From: Cylindrospermum sp. FACHB-282
GTDB lineage: Bacteria > Cyanobacteriota > Cyanobacteriia > Cyanobacteriales > Nostocaceae
Reading direction: 5' to 3'
Assembly (NCBI RefSeq): GCF_014697195.1
Contig: NZ_JACJRJ010000062.1
Coordinates: forward strand, 1 to 32,768
DNA: 32,768 bases
Part shown: in pieces, positions 14,771 to 24,460 of the stretch
Layout: each line of letters opens with the position of its first letter
How positions within the stretch are numbered: the first letter of the stretch is position 1
Program-made: the position numbers and the translations under genes
Notes under the pieces: model-generated
Seen by the model: the letters and a program-made list of their open reading frames with translations, nothing else
Databases searched by the model: none
Told to the model about the DNA's origin: nothing

Positions 14771-15037
14771 CCCCGTTCGCCTTTGGCGTCCCGTAGGGAA
14801 GGGGTTGACGTTGCTCTACTTATAGGTAACTGTGGTATGGAAATAGGTTTTTATTCAATTTAATAGTTAAATTGGGCACAACTAATATTTTAGCAGCTAA
14901 GGGACATCTGTCTTAAGAAATACAACGAATTGAAGAGGTAATTGAATTAATGTCTAGATAAAACAAAGATTACTTCTGTCTTTAACTGATTTAAATTTAC
15001 TTGAGAATTTGCACACCTTTTGTGTGGGGTAATCGTC

Positions 15038-16258
15038 ATGCGTAAACCTGTTCTGACGATTTTTTATCAATTTAATCCTTGGCATCCAAGTATTGGAGGA
15101 ATTCAGACAATAATCAAGGTTTTTATCAAGTATGCACCTAGTGATTTTGTGGTGCGACTTGTAGGCACAGGAAAGGATAAATCTCAGCCGATTATGAAGT
15201 GGCAAGCTGCCGAATTGGCTGGGAGAGAAATTAGTTTTTTACCATTATTTAGTTTAGAAAATGATAATATCAGAAGTCGAATTCCCACGACGCTCAAATA
15301 TACTGCTGCCCTTTTAGGGCGTCGTTTAGCTTCAGATTTTATGCATTTTCATCGGCTAGAGCCAAGTTTAGCCGCCTGGAATTGGCAGGGAGAAAAAACC
15401 CTGTTTATTCATAACGATATTCACACACAGATGCAAACTGGAGGTGATAAAAAGGCAATTTTGTGGCGCAGATTTCCCGCAGCTTATTTTGCACTAGAAA
15501 GGTTATTAATTCCTCATTTTAGTCAAATATTAGCGTGTAATACTGATGTAGCGCAATTTTATCAGCAGCGCTATCCCAGTTTAGGCGATCGCACTGCATA
15601 CATCAAAAATTTCTTTGACAACGAAACTTTCTACCCCTTAAGTCAGGCACAACGGCAAGGACAGCGGCGAAAACTAGCTCTCAGACTGGGTTTAGAGGAG
15701 GAAACAAGTTTTGTCCTTTTCGCTGGTCGTCTGCATCCACAAAAAGATCCCTTGTTATTAATACGTGCTTTTGCAGCTTTAAATCAACCCCAGACTCACC
15801 TACTAATAGCGGGTGATGGGGAGTTAGCGGAGGCAGTATGTGCAGAAATCCGTCGCTGGGGGCTAGAGAAAAGGGTAACAATGCTGGGTGTACTTACCCA
15901 AGAGGAACTTGCACACTTACATCGAATTGCTAATGTTTTTGTTCTTTCCAGTGCTTACGAAGGTCTACCCTTGGTGGTTCTAGAGGCACTCTCTTGTGGC
16001 ACGCCCGTAGTTACAACTAGATGCGGTGAAACTCCAAAATTACTGACTGCTGATAGTGGAATTGTTTGTCAGCAACGGACGCCGGAGTCTATTGCCGATG
16101 GGTTACGGCGAGTATTGTTACATCCAGAAGATTATCTAATTGCCTCCTGTGTGGGAACTGCACAACCTTATGCTGCCCGGAATGTGATGGGGAATGTTTA
16201 CAGCCAAATGCTCAGTCGTTTTCAAAATTCTCTGATTCAAAATGCTTCTTTTAGATAA
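15038..16258 (+). CDS. GT4-type glycosyltransferase
   Basis: A 406-residue GT-B enzyme predicted to transfer a sugar from a nucleotide donor to a growing lipid-linked glycan at the inner membrane face. The N-terminal domain shows the GGIQT acceptor-side glycine loop (WHPSIGGIQTIIKVF). The C-terminal domain has LFAGRLHPQKDPLLLIRAF, the LLIAGDGE strand and the E-x7-E donor-binding pair Glu308/Glu316 (EGLPLVVLE). I chose the ATG at 15038 over a TTG at 15020 because it begins just before the first beta strand. It is the first gene of the plus-strand polysaccharide locus, with the next gene 95 bases downstream. Donor and acceptor cannot be read from the sequence. Confidence 0.88.
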   Translation: MRKPVLTIFYQFNPWHPSIGGIQTIIKVFIKYAPSDFVVRLVGTGKDKSQPIMKWQAAELAGREISFLPLFSLENDNIRSRIPTTLKYTAALLGRRLASDFMHFHRLEPSLAAWNWQGEKTLFIHNDIHTQMQTGGDKKAILWRRFPAAYFALERLLIPHFSQILACNTDVAQFYQQRYPSLGDRTAYIKNFFDNETFYPLSQAQRQGQRRKLALRLGLEEETSFVLFAGRLHPQKDPLLLIRAFAALNQPQTHLLIAGDGELAEAVCAEIRRWGLEKRVTMLGVLTQEELAHLHRIANVFVLSSAYEGLPLVVLEALSCGTPVVTTRCGETPKLLTADSGIVCQQRTPESIADGLRRVLLHPEDYLIASCVGTAQPYAARNVMGNVYSQMLSRFQNSLIQNASFR

Positions 16259-16353
16259 GCAAAGCTTACAGCATTTTTATGGGTGGGTACAGTAATTTTC
16301 AAATCCCGCCAATGGGGTTGAATTAATAAACCATTTTCAGAAATGTAATAACT

Positions 16354-17505
16354 ATGAAAATTGCCGTCATTGGTGCAAAAGGCTTACCTCCCAAACAAGG
16401 AGGAATTGAGCATCATTGTGCAGAATTATATACCCGCATGGTCAAACAGGGTCATTGCGTGGATTTATTTGCTCGGTCTTCTTATACTGACTGTTCTTGG
16501 TTTAAGGAAGATGACTATCAGGGGGTGCGAGTTATTTCCTTACCTGGGTGGCACTTGCGGGGATTGGATGCCTTTGTGTCCTCAGCACTAGGAGCGATCG
16601 CATCTTGCGGGCAACAATACGATATTATCCATTTTCATGCCCTTGGCCCTGCTCTATTTACCTGGCTTTCTCGAAAAGCCACTTCTGCAAAGGTGGTTGT
16701 TAGCTGTCAAGGGTTAGATTGGCAACGTGCCAAGTGGGGCAATCTTTCTAGTCAGCTAATTCTTACGGGTGAAAAGGCAGCTGTACATTTTGCCCACGGG
16801 ATAATTGTAGTATCAAAAGACCTGAAATCTTACTTTCTTCAAACTTACGATCGCCAAACATTCTACATCCCCAATGCTCCTGCTGGATATGGCGAATCAG
16901 ATCAGAACTTTACCTATGGTAAATCTCTAAATTTAACACCAGGGCGCTACATTCTGTTTTTGGGCAGACTTGTACCAGAAAAACGTCCTGATTTGGTGAT
17001 TGAAGCCTTCAGTACTTTGAACCCAACTGGATGGAAACTAGTTCTAGCTGGAGGTGTCAGTGATACGAAATCTTTCAGCAGCAAGCTATTAACCAAAGTT
17101 GCAAATCATCGAGATATCGTTTTTGCTGGAGAACTCCGAGGATCTCGTCTATGGGAGATTGTTCGGGGTTCGGGGTTGTTTGTCCTACCTTCTGAGTTAG
17201 AGGGATTACCTTTGGCGATGTTAGAGGCAATGCAGGAAGGTATACCAGTACTAGCCAGCGATATCCTACCCCATCAGGAATTAATTAATAGTCAGCGGGG
17301 AATGCTGTTTACATCTGGCGATCTAGACTCTTGCATTCGTTCCTTAAACTGGGCGATTCGTCATCCGACTGAATTAGCAAAAATGGCGAAAAATGCCCAA
17401 GATTACGTGCAGAGTAATTATAGCTGGGATTACATTACTTCTGAAACTTTGAAACTTTATACAGCAGTTTTGTCTTTGGTCATTTGTTATTTGTCATTTA
17501 ACTAA
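16354..17505 (+). CDS. GT4-type glycosyltransferase
   Basis: A 383-residue GT-B enzyme. It starts MKIAVIGAKGLPPKQGGIEHHCAEL, a form typical of the family in which the GGIE loop contacts the acceptor or the donor phosphates. The C-terminal half has ILFLGRLVPEKRPDLVIEAF and the E-x7-E pair Glu283/Glu291 (EGLPLAMLE). It lies 19 bases before the co-polymerase/kinase gene, so these two are very likely in one transcript. The ribosome site is weak, as for most genes of this locus. The sugar specificity is unknown. Confidence 0.88.
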   Translation: MKIAVIGAKGLPPKQGGIEHHCAELYTRMVKQGHCVDLFARSSYTDCSWFKEDDYQGVRVISLPGWHLRGLDAFVSSALGAIASCGQQYDIIHFHALGPALFTWLSRKATSAKVVVSCQGLDWQRAKWGNLSSQLILTGEKAAVHFAHGIIVVSKDLKSYFLQTYDRQTFYIPNAPAGYGESDQNFTYGKSLNLTPGRYILFLGRLVPEKRPDLVIEAFSTLNPTGWKLVLAGGVSDTKSFSSKLLTKVANHRDIVFAGELRGSRLWEIVRGSGLFVLPSELEGLPLAMLEAMQEGIPVLASDILPHQELINSQRGMLFTSGDLDSCIRSLNWAIRHPTELAKMAKNAQDYVQSNYSWDYITSETLKLYTAVLSLVICYLSFN

Positions 17506-17524
17506 AAAAAATAGGATATATGTA

Positions 17525-19666
17525 ATGGAGAAAAATATTGCCTCCTTACCATTAGTTTTAAAGCGGCGTTTTTGGCCAGCCTTGGCTACATTTACGGCTG
17601 TTATTGGGGCGTCAGTTGCCTACCTTACTTTTACCCCACGGTTATATCAAGCATCAGCGCGACTGATGTTAGATGACAAACGGGTGAGTCTGTCAGATTT
17701 GGGGCGTGATTTAACTCAAGTACCTGCGGGGACACCAGGAGGGGCAAGTCCCTTGGCTGATCAAGCAGAATTGGTCAAATCTCAACCTGTTTTAGCCAGA
17801 GCTTGGGCGAAGGTTGATTCCCAGTCTGAAAGCCAGTGGACTACTAGGGATCTGAGTAAAAATTTGCAAATTAAAATTGTCCCAGCTACAAATATTTTAG
17901 CTTTGAGCTATCAAGATAAAGACCCAATAATAGCAGCAAAGTTTATGAATGCTGTGGCTCAAACAATGGTTGAAGAAAGTGTTGAGCAAATCCGCAAAGA
18001 AGCGGCTAGTGTGCGGAAATTTTTAGAAAAACAGGTACCTATAGCCAACCAAAATCTGCAAAAAGCGGAAGCGGTAGAAAACAAATATCGACAAGCTAGT
18101 GGGATTATTTCCTTTGCTGACCAAGCTAAAAGTTTAGTTGATAGTTTAGCCACGATGGATGACCAAGAACGAACTTTAGTGGCTCAACTGCAAGAAACGC
18201 GATCGCGCGCTGCCGGACTGAGAAAAATTACCAGCGCCACTACCCTCAGCAATGCTTACGTATCTGTGCGCGGTGGTCAAGATGAACAACTAAAAGCATT
18301 ACGGGCTAAATTGGCAGATTTGGAAACACAACTTATTGAGGCGCGTTTGCGGTTTACTGAGTACCATCCAACGGTGATTTCCCTAATGCAACAACAGCAA
18401 GGTATCCGTAACTACTACAATCAGCAACTTGCTAGCCTCTCGCCTACAAATCCGGCTATTCCAGGGGGCGATGTGGCATCCGATACCCTCAGTCAAAATC
18501 TCACCTCGGAGCTAATCACCAATGAGATTGAACGCTTGGCAGTGGAAAATAAGCTGCGAACTGTTCAGTATCTCAAAGCCAACCTGCAAACTCGCTTGGT
18601 AAAACTGCCAATTCAACAGCAACCCCTGACGGCATTTACCCGTCAACGAGAAGCCGCCGCGGACTCCCTGAAGTTGCTGCAAACCAAACTAGAAGAGGCA
18701 CGTATTGCTGAAGCCCAACTGGTAGGCAATATTCGCATTATTGAAGCGGCAACAACTCCCACTGTACCCACTTCTCCTAAACCTTCTTTGGTGCTGCTGC
18801 TGGCTATTGTGTTGGCAATTATTTTAGCTATTGGGGTGGTGCTGCTATTGGAAATGATGGATAACACTATCCATAATGCTGCCGAAGCGGAGGAATTGCT
18901 GAACATTCCCTTGCTGGGAACATTGCCATCTCTGCCGAGGAAGATATTGAAACTAGAGCCAGGGGGAAGATTTCTTGATGATATGGCCTTGGTTGAGCCT
19001 TACCGAATGCTGCTGAAAAATTTGGAGTTTCGCCATTCTCAAAAACTGCGGAGCATTGTCATTAGTAGCACTATTCCCGGTGAGGGTAAATCAATAGTGG
19101 TTTCCCACCTTGCTGCCGTTTGTGCAATGCTATCTCGACGGACATTGGTTGTAGATGCTGACTTATATCGCCCGATGCAGCACAAGCTGTTTAACTTAGC
19201 TCCCTATCCAGGAGTTACTGATGTCCTTAACGGCGATAAATCTCTGGTGGATGCGGTGCAAACCAGAGATAGAGGTATGGATAACCTGTCAGTATTGACT
19301 TGTGGCAAACCAGATAGACGTCCGTCACAGTTGCTAGAGTCAGAGGCGATGAAGTCATTGCTGGCAGAGGCGATCGCACAATATGATTTTGTAATTATAG
19401 ATACTCCACCCCTGGGAATGAGCGCGGATGCTGCCACATTAGGCCAGTGCAGTGACGGCATCATGTTGATTACCCGTCCTAACTTGACTCCTAAAGAAGT
19501 TCTCCAAAAAGCAGTGGCAGAACTCACCCACAATCGCATACCAATTATTGGGGTAGTTGTGAATGGGATGGAAAATCAAACAGAAAAGTCCTACCGCTAT
19601 TTATCCCAAACTATGACTGTTCCTCAGAGTGCCGCTAATTACTCTAACGGTGTGAGGTCTCTATGA
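17525..19666 (+). CDS. Wzc-like polysaccharide co-polymerase fused to BY-kinase
   Basis: A 713-residue inner-membrane protein that controls chain length and export of exopolysaccharide. The Wzz domain comes first: a membrane segment at about 17-37, a long periplasmic part with coiled coil at about 160-290, a Pro-containing segment (PTSPKPS), and a second membrane segment at about 420-443. The cytoplasmic bacterial tyrosine kinase follows: Walker A with Lys522 (STIPGEGKS), Walker A' VVDADLYRP at 542-550 and Walker B FVIIDTPP at 622-629. The C-terminal tail has only about three tyrosines (SYRYLSQ, NYSN), fewer than the Tyr cluster of E. coli Wzc. Its stop overlaps the start of the polymerase gene as ATGA. 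A partner Wza is not in the window. Confidence 0.93.
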   Translation: MEKNIASLPLVLKRRFWPALATFTAVIGASVAYLTFTPRLYQASARLMLDDKRVSLSDLGRDLTQVPAGTPGGASPLADQAELVKSQPVLARAWAKVDSQSESQWTTRDLSKNLQIKIVPATNILALSYQDKDPIIAAKFMNAVAQTMVEESVEQIRKEAASVRKFLEKQVPIANQNLQKAEAVENKYRQASGIISFADQAKSLVDSLATMDDQERTLVAQLQETRSRAAGLRKITSATTLSNAYVSVRGGQDEQLKALRAKLADLETQLIEARLRFTEYHPTVISLMQQQQGIRNYYNQQLASLSPTNPAIPGGDVASDTLSQNLTSELITNEIERLAVENKLRTVQYLKANLQTRLVKLPIQQQPLTAFTRQREAAADSLKLLQTKLEEARIAEAQLVGNIRIIEAATTPTVPTSPKPSLVLLLAIVLAIILAIGVVLLLEMMDNTIHNAAEAEELLNIPLLGTLPSLPRKILKLEPGGRFLDDMALVEPYRMLLKNLEFRHSQKLRSIVISSTIPGEGKSIVVSHLAAVCAMLSRRTLVVDADLYRPMQHKLFNLAPYPGVTDVLNGDKSLVDAVQTRDRGMDNLSVLTCGKPDRRPSQLLESEAMKSLLAEAIAQYDFVIIDTPPLGMSADAATLGQCSDGIMLITRPNLTPKEVLQKAVAELTHNRIPIIGVVVNGMENQTEKSYRYLSQTMTVPQSAANYSNGVRSL

Positions 19667-21072
19667 TCATGTTGACTCATCAACGGGCAAATTTGATCAT
19701 TTCAGCTGGTGGGGTAGGAGTGGCTCTATTTGCGGGCTATTTGGCAGGGGTGCAGCCGCTTTATGTAGGCTTGGTGCTGGGAGGATTGGCGATCGCCTTC
19801 TACTTTTTTACCAGCTTTGAGTCAGCTGTCCTGGGACTGTTAATCTTACGTAGCGCTCTTGACCCGTTTTCATTACAGCAAGTACCAGCAGCCTTTGCCA
19901 TTGGTCTAGATGTCCTCACTTTAATATATGTGGTGGCGACATTACTCACCAATGGAACTGTGCAGACTGATGGTTTTTGGTGGTTGTTTGCCGGTTGGGT
20001 AGTTCTACAAGGCTTATGGGTACTCCTCCTGCTTTGGGGAGACATGAGTCTGAATACTGCTGTTTGGCTAGATAGCATCCGCGAATGGGTACGTCTCTTT
20101 TCCTGGCTAATGGTCTATCTACTGGTGATGCAGCTAAAAGACCGCATCCATCCCCAAAAGATGATCTCTGCCCTATTTTTGGCGCTCATCTTACCCCTGA
20201 CGGCGGCATTATTGCAAATACTTCTGCCCCTTTCCCTCTTACCTGACTTTCTCCAAGGTAACAAAAACTCAATTACTGGGGAAATTTCCCGGATTAACGG
20301 CACTCTAGGACTGTCGAATACCTTCGCCACTTTCCTCTTACTGTTCATTGGCTTGACTTATTGGCAGATGAATCAGTCTCAACGGCGTTGGCCTTGGTGG
20401 CTGTTACTAGCTTTACTCGCCTTTTTCTATGTCAGTACTAAAGCCTTATTTAGTTTGATGATGCTGGGCGTTTTTATTTTGGTTTTGATTGCACCAAAAT
20501 TGAGCTTGATTAATCTCATGGCTGGGGTATTGTTTTTTGTGGTAGTTATTGCCCTCTTTGGTAGTACGGAGTTTGGACAACAACGCCTCGGCTCTTTGTC
20601 CCAAACACCACTCCTCAATCCAGATATAGATATCTCGCGGGCAATTTTGCTATCCCAGGGTGATGGTAATAGTTTTAACTGGCGGCTGGCTCAGTGGAGT
20701 TTACTGCTAAAGGCTTGGGAGGATTCGCCAATCTTGGGTTACGGTTTGGCGACTAGCCGCTATTTAACTATTTACAACAACTACGCCCACAACGATTATG
20801 TCCGGGCGCTTGCAGAAGGGGGAATCCTCGGTTTTTTGGTTTTTATCGCCTTTCTGGGGACTCAGTTAATACACCTGATGGAATTGCTCCGCCGCAGTCC
20901 TGCTAACAGCCCTCAGCATCAACTTTGCTGGGTATTGTTAGCTCTGCTGGTAGCCATTATGGTTGGCATGACGACGGAGAATATTTTGACCCACACAACC
21001 CTATTTTTTTACTGGTGGACTGTTGTAGCGATCGCAGGTTGGAATTGGAATCAACCACAATCTTATGGCTAA
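19663..21072 (+). CDS. Wzy-like O-antigen polymerase/ligase family protein
   Basis: A 469-residue integral membrane protein with about eleven or twelve hydrophobic segments. The O-antigen ligase/polymerase (Wzy_C) signature is visible near the C-terminus: the large periplasmic loop ends in NNYAHNDYVRALAEGGILGFLVFIAF, and an upstream loop has LSQTPLLNPDIDISRAILLSQGDGNSFNWR. Its role would be to join lipid-linked repeat units in the periplasm. The start overlaps the Wzc-like gene by 4 bases (ATGA) and the end overlaps the next glycosyltransferase by 8 bases. These three genes are thus translationally coupled. A ligase role (WaaL-type) cannot be excluded from sequence alone, but a polymerase fits the setting better. 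Confidence 0.88.
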   Translation: MIMLTHQRANLIISAGGVGVALFAGYLAGVQPLYVGLVLGGLAIAFYFFTSFESAVLGLLILRSALDPFSLQQVPAAFAIGLDVLTLIYVVATLLTNGTVQTDGFWWLFAGWVVLQGLWVLLLLWGDMSLNTAVWLDSIREWVRLFSWLMVYLLVMQLKDRIHPQKMISALFLALILPLTAALLQILLPLSLLPDFLQGNKNSITGEISRINGTLGLSNTFATFLLLFIGLTYWQMNQSQRRWPWWLLLALLAFFYVSTKALFSLMMLGVFILVLIAPKLSLINLMAGVLFFVVVIALFGSTEFGQQRLGSLSQTPLLNPDIDISRAILLSQGDGNSFNWRLAQWSLLLKAWEDSPILGYGLATSRYLTIYNNYAHNDYVRALAEGGILGFLVFIAFLGTQLIHLMELLRRSPANSPQHQLCWVLLALLVAIMVGMTTENILTHTTLFFYWWTVVAIAGWNWNQPQSYG

Positions 21073-22204
21073 CTCAACCCAACAACGACCTTACCGGGTA
21101 GCTTTGGTGCATCCGAGTGCAGGGATTAACTGGAGTGGTGGCTCAGAAATATTTGCCATTGAACTGGCCCGTCACCTCAGCCCTGACTTTGAGGTGGAAT
21201 TATTAGCAGGCGCTTCCTGTAGTCCTTTTTACTATCCGGCTGGGGGCATTGGGCGAATCCAGGCGCGTCAGATACTCCGCCATTTACCCATCACTCCCCT
21301 ACTACAGCGGTTTTCTACCCATCCCGATATTGTAATTGAACACTTGACAAGCTTCTTACCTTGTGCATTGCATTTGTTGAGACATCCTGCTGACGTAATT
21401 TTTCCCTGCAACGACTACGGGGGTTTAGCAATGGCCGCCTTTGTCCGTACCTTGATTGGTACACCGATAGTTTATACCGAACATACAGGATTATTAGCCC
21501 AAGGGCGATCGCTAACTCGCAATTTACGATTTCGCCCCGATCATCTGGTGGTTTTCTCCCAAGCGATCGCCAATTTTGCTCAAACCTTAAGACCATCTCA
21601 ACCTATCACCATTATTCCCAACGGCGTAGACACCAATCGTTTTACACCACAAGGAGAGCAGATATCCTTAGGTTTAAACAAACCGCTGGTGTTATGTGTC
21701 GCTACACTCAACCGTCGCAGTCACAAGCGAGTAGAACTAGCCATACAGGCTGTAGCTTCCCTGCCATCAGTCAGTTTACTCATTTGTGGGGATGGATGCG
21801 ATCAGCAATACTTTCAAAATTTAGGAGAGGAATTACTAGGGTGCGATCGCTTTGCCATCAAAACCTTTCCCGCTGCCCAGATGCCTCAAGTTTATCGCAG
21901 CGCCGATGTATTCACACTACCCTCAATTAACGAGCCATTTGGAATCGCTTATTTAGAAGCAATGGCCACAGGCTTACCCATAGTAGCCACAGATGACGAA
22001 ATGCGACGTTACATGATTGGTGATAACGGCATCCTTTGCGATGTCACCAACATAGATAAATATGCTGCTGCTATTGCCAAACTTCTCAAGGTAAATTGGC
22101 AGCAAAAAATCAGACAAAATGCCTTACATTTTAGCTGGAACACACTAGCAAAAACCTACCGCAATCTAATTTCACAAACAATCTTACACACTCAAAAATC
22201 TTAA
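21065..22204 (+). CDS. GT4-type glycosyltransferase
   Basis: A 379-residue GT-B enzyme. The N-terminal domain has PSAGINWSGGSEIFAIELARHL, a glycine loop of the GT4 type. The donor domain has ITIIPNGVDTNRF, LVLCVATLNRRSHKRVELAIQA, and the E-x7-E pair Glu290/Glu298 (EPFGIAYLEAMATGLP). It overlaps the polymerase gene by 8 bases at its 5' end, giving a coupled wzc-wzy-GT block. A 257-base repeat-bearing gap separates it from the next gene, so the transcript may end or weaken here. The acceptor is unknown. Confidence 0.88.
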   Translation: MANSTQQRPYRVALVHPSAGINWSGGSEIFAIELARHLSPDFEVELLAGASCSPFYYPAGGIGRIQARQILRHLPITPLLQRFSTHPDIVIEHLTSFLPCALHLLRHPADVIFPCNDYGGLAMAAFVRTLIGTPIVYTEHTGLLAQGRSLTRNLRFRPDHLVVFSQAIANFAQTLRPSQPITIIPNGVDTNRFTPQGEQISLGLNKPLVLCVATLNRRSHKRVELAIQAVASLPSVSLLICGDGCDQQYFQNLGEELLGCDRFAIKTFPAAQMPQVYRSADVFTLPSINEPFGIAYLEAMATGLPIVATDDEMRRYMIGDNGILCDVTNIDKYAAAIAKLLKVNWQQKIRQNALHFSWNTLAKTYRNLISQTILHTQKS

Positions 22205-22461
22205 CTTCATTAATAAAAAGCAAAAATAATCTCAGACAAAATTGCCACAACAACCGCAAACAATCTATAAAAACCCCTTTCTCCTCTCCTTCCTCTTACC
22301 TCTGCGTCCTCTGCGCCCTTCGGGTTCACCAGTCGCTCATGGGGAGCCACTGCGTTGGACGGGTTCCCCGGCTTAAAGCACGTGGCGTGGAAACCCCCTG
22401 TTCTGCGCGCTGGCTCACCTCTGCGGTTAGTTAAAAAACCATATTCACCAACTAAACAAAA
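22205..22461. repeat. nested dispersed repeats between glycosyltransferase genes
   Basis: The gap contains a cyanobacterial CCTCTGCGTCCTCTGCG / CCTCTGCGGTTAG repeat. Between its two halves lies another GC-rich segment (about 22316-22424: CGCCCTTCGGGTTCACC to GCGCGCTGGCTCACC), unlike the AT-rich flanks. This looks like one repeat inserted into another. No gene is supported. Confidence 0.5.
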
Positions 22462-23421
22462 ATGCCAAACATCCCCAAAGTCTCTATTATCATCCCAGCC
22501 TATAACGCCATGACATACTTGCCAACAACCCTAGCAAGTGTCCTCCAGCAGACCTTCACAGATTTTGAAGTATTAATTATTGATGATGGCAGTACAGATC
22601 ATCTTCACCAATGGATCACAGAAATACTAGACTCACGTGTCAAATTAATAAGGCAAAACAATCAGGGCATATCCGCCGCCAGAAACACAGGAATTAACAA
22701 CAGTAAAGGTAAATATATTGCATTTTTAGACGCTGATGATTTATGGGAAACAACAAAATTAGAAGAACAAATTTACCTCCTAGATAATAATCCCACAATC
22801 GGCTTAGTATACACCTGGATAAAATTAGTTGATCACCATGGTAAATCTTCCGGTCGCATCATAAAATCCCATATACAGGGTAATATGTGGCAGCAAATAG
22901 TTGAATACAACCCAATCCAAACCTCAACAGTCATAGTCCGTCGTGATTGTTTAGATAACGTAGGCATATTTGACCAAAATTTATCCTCAGCTGAAGATTG
23001 GGAATTATGGGTTCGCATTAGCTTTCATTATCCCTTTGCAGTCATCAAAAAACCTCTAGTTAACTATCGACTACACCAAAATAACATCACCAAAAACTGG
23101 CAAATCACAGAACAAGGTCTATCTTTAGTCATTGAAAAAGTATTTGCATCCCTCCCGTCAGACATCCAAAACTTAAAAAATCGCTGCTACGGTCGAGGAA
23201 ACTTATATATCGCCTGGAAAACCCTGCAAACTGGCGATAAAAACTGTCAATTGTCCCTTGATTTTCGACACAAAGCCATCAAACATTATCCTCAGTTACG
23301 CTACTCTCCCCAGTTCATTCGTCTAAGTTTAGCAATTATGATTAGGCAATTGCTAGGAACTGACAGTTATAGCAAATTGCTAACACTAATCTATACTTTA
23401 CGTCGCCATCTAGCGCAATAA
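22462..23421 (+). CDS. GT2-type glycosyltransferase, first of a tandem pair
   Basis: A 319-residue GT-A enzyme. Diagnostic features are VSIIIPAYNAMTYLPTTL, the first Asp pair (IIDDGSTD, 40-46), the metal-binding Asp-Ala-Asp at 90-92 (AFLDADDLW) and the catalytic-base region SAEDWELW with Glu178-Asp179. It inverts the anomeric configuration when transferring a sugar from a nucleotide donor. Its sequence and length closely parallel the next gene (both 319 residues, both starting with PKVS..IPAYNAM), so the two arose by tandem duplication. The C-terminal 80 residues (YGRGNLYIAWKTLQ, HYPQLRYSPQFIRLSLAI) are also shared. The two enzymes may add successive sugars. Confidence 0.9.
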   Translation: MPNIPKVSIIIPAYNAMTYLPTTLASVLQQTFTDFEVLIIDDGSTDHLHQWITEILDSRVKLIRQNNQGISAARNTGINNSKGKYIAFLDADDLWETTKLEEQIYLLDNNPTIGLVYTWIKLVDHHGKSSGRIIKSHIQGNMWQQIVEYNPIQTSTVIVRRDCLDNVGIFDQNLSSAEDWELWVRISFHYPFAVIKKPLVNYRLHQNNITKNWQITEQGLSLVIEKVFASLPSDIQNLKNRCYGRGNLYIAWKTLQTGDKNCQLSLDFRHKAIKHYPQLRYSPQFIRLSLAIMIRQLLGTDSYSKLLTLIYTLRRHLAQ

Positions 23422-23452
23422 TATTTACCAGAAATATCAGGAGTTTCAACCT

Positions 23453-24412
23453 ATGCCAAAAGTTTCTGTTGTCATTCCCGCCTATAACGCCATGATTTAT
23501 TTACCAGACACTTTAGCAAGCGTTTTGCAACAAACTTTTACAGATTTTGAAGTCTTCATTATTAATGATGGTAGTACAGACAATATCAAACAATGGGCTA
23601 CTCAAATAGTAGATCCCCGTGTGAAATTAATCTCCCAACAAAACCAAGGTGTATCTGCCGCACGTAACACAGGCATTGCTCACTCAACAGGGGAATTTGT
23701 CGCCTTCTTAGACGCTGATGACCTATGGAAACCAACAAAGCTAGAAAAACAAGTACATTGTCTAGAAGATAATTCAGCCGTGGGTTTAGTGTATACCTGG
23801 ACAGCTTTTATCGACCAGTCGGGTAAATTCACAGGCATATTACTAGCGAATCATGTAGAGGGAAATGTCTGGGAGCAAATTGTTGTCTTAGATATGATAT
23901 CTACTGGTAGTTCCCCAATGGTTCGCCGTAACTGCTTTGACACTGTGGGACTATTTGACCCTAATATTAGGGGTGGTGAAGATAGAGATATGTGGAGCCG
24001 CATCGCTGCACATTATCCCTTCAAAGTAGTCAAAGAACCCTTAACTCTCTATCGCCGACACTCCAGCAATACAACAAAAAACAGCAACAAAATGCTTCAG
24101 GAATTGCGCCTGGTTATCGAAAAAACCTTCCAGTCTGCTCCAATAGAATTGCTGTATTTACGAACCCGAAGCTATGGCTGGATGAATATATTTGCAGCTT
24201 GGTCTTCTCTATTAGACGAGAGTAACTTAAACCAGGCAATGCATTACCGTCAGCAGGCTATTTTGCACTACCCCCAACTACGCTACACCTCCATCTATAT
24301 CCGCTTGAGTTTAGCAATAGCAATAACATACTCCTTCGGAACTCAAGGCTACGCTCGCTTGCAAAGAATGACTCATCGCTTGCGTCGGCTGATGTTAGAT
24401 GTTGCCACCTAA
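23453..24412 (+). CDS. GT2-type glycosyltransferase, second of a tandem pair
   Basis: A 319-residue paralogue of the preceding enzyme, starting 31 bases after it with a good CAGGAG ribosome site. It keeps VSVVIPAYNAM, INDGSTD, the Asp-Ala-Asp at 87-89 and the base region GGEDRDMWSR with Glu176-Asp177. Compared with its twin it differs most between about 120 and 155, where acceptor contacts are expected (TGILLANHVEG and LDMISTGSSPMVRR here), and has IINDG where the twin has IIDDG. This suggests a changed acceptor after duplication. It ends the less AT-rich part of the locus. Confidence 0.9.
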   Translation: MPKVSVVIPAYNAMIYLPDTLASVLQQTFTDFEVFIINDGSTDNIKQWATQIVDPRVKLISQQNQGVSAARNTGIAHSTGEFVAFLDADDLWKPTKLEKQVHCLEDNSAVGLVYTWTAFIDQSGKFTGILLANHVEGNVWEQIVVLDMISTGSSPMVRRNCFDTVGLFDPNIRGGEDRDMWSRIAAHYPFKVVKEPLTLYRRHSSNTTKNSNKMLQELRLVIEKTFQSAPIELLYLRTRSYGWMNIFAAWSSLLDESNLNQAMHYRQQAILHYPQLRYTSIYIRLSLAIAITYSFGTQGYARLQRMTHRLRRLMLDVAT

Positions 24413-24460
24413 AATCACATTTTTGTATTCATAAATTTAAATCTTACTATAGTAAATTAT

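Larger units (their letters stand above)
14391..15037. other. repeat-rich spacer before the exopolysaccharide locus
   Basis: No gene is supported in these 647 bases. Besides the heptamers it contains AGGGCTTAAGCCCT near 14573, a stem at 14709-14739, a second heptamer array at 14746-14770, and a CGCCTTTGGCG-type cyanobacterial repeat near 14778. The promoter of the polysaccharide operon must lie in the right part, but I see no consensus boxes. Confidence 0.5.
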
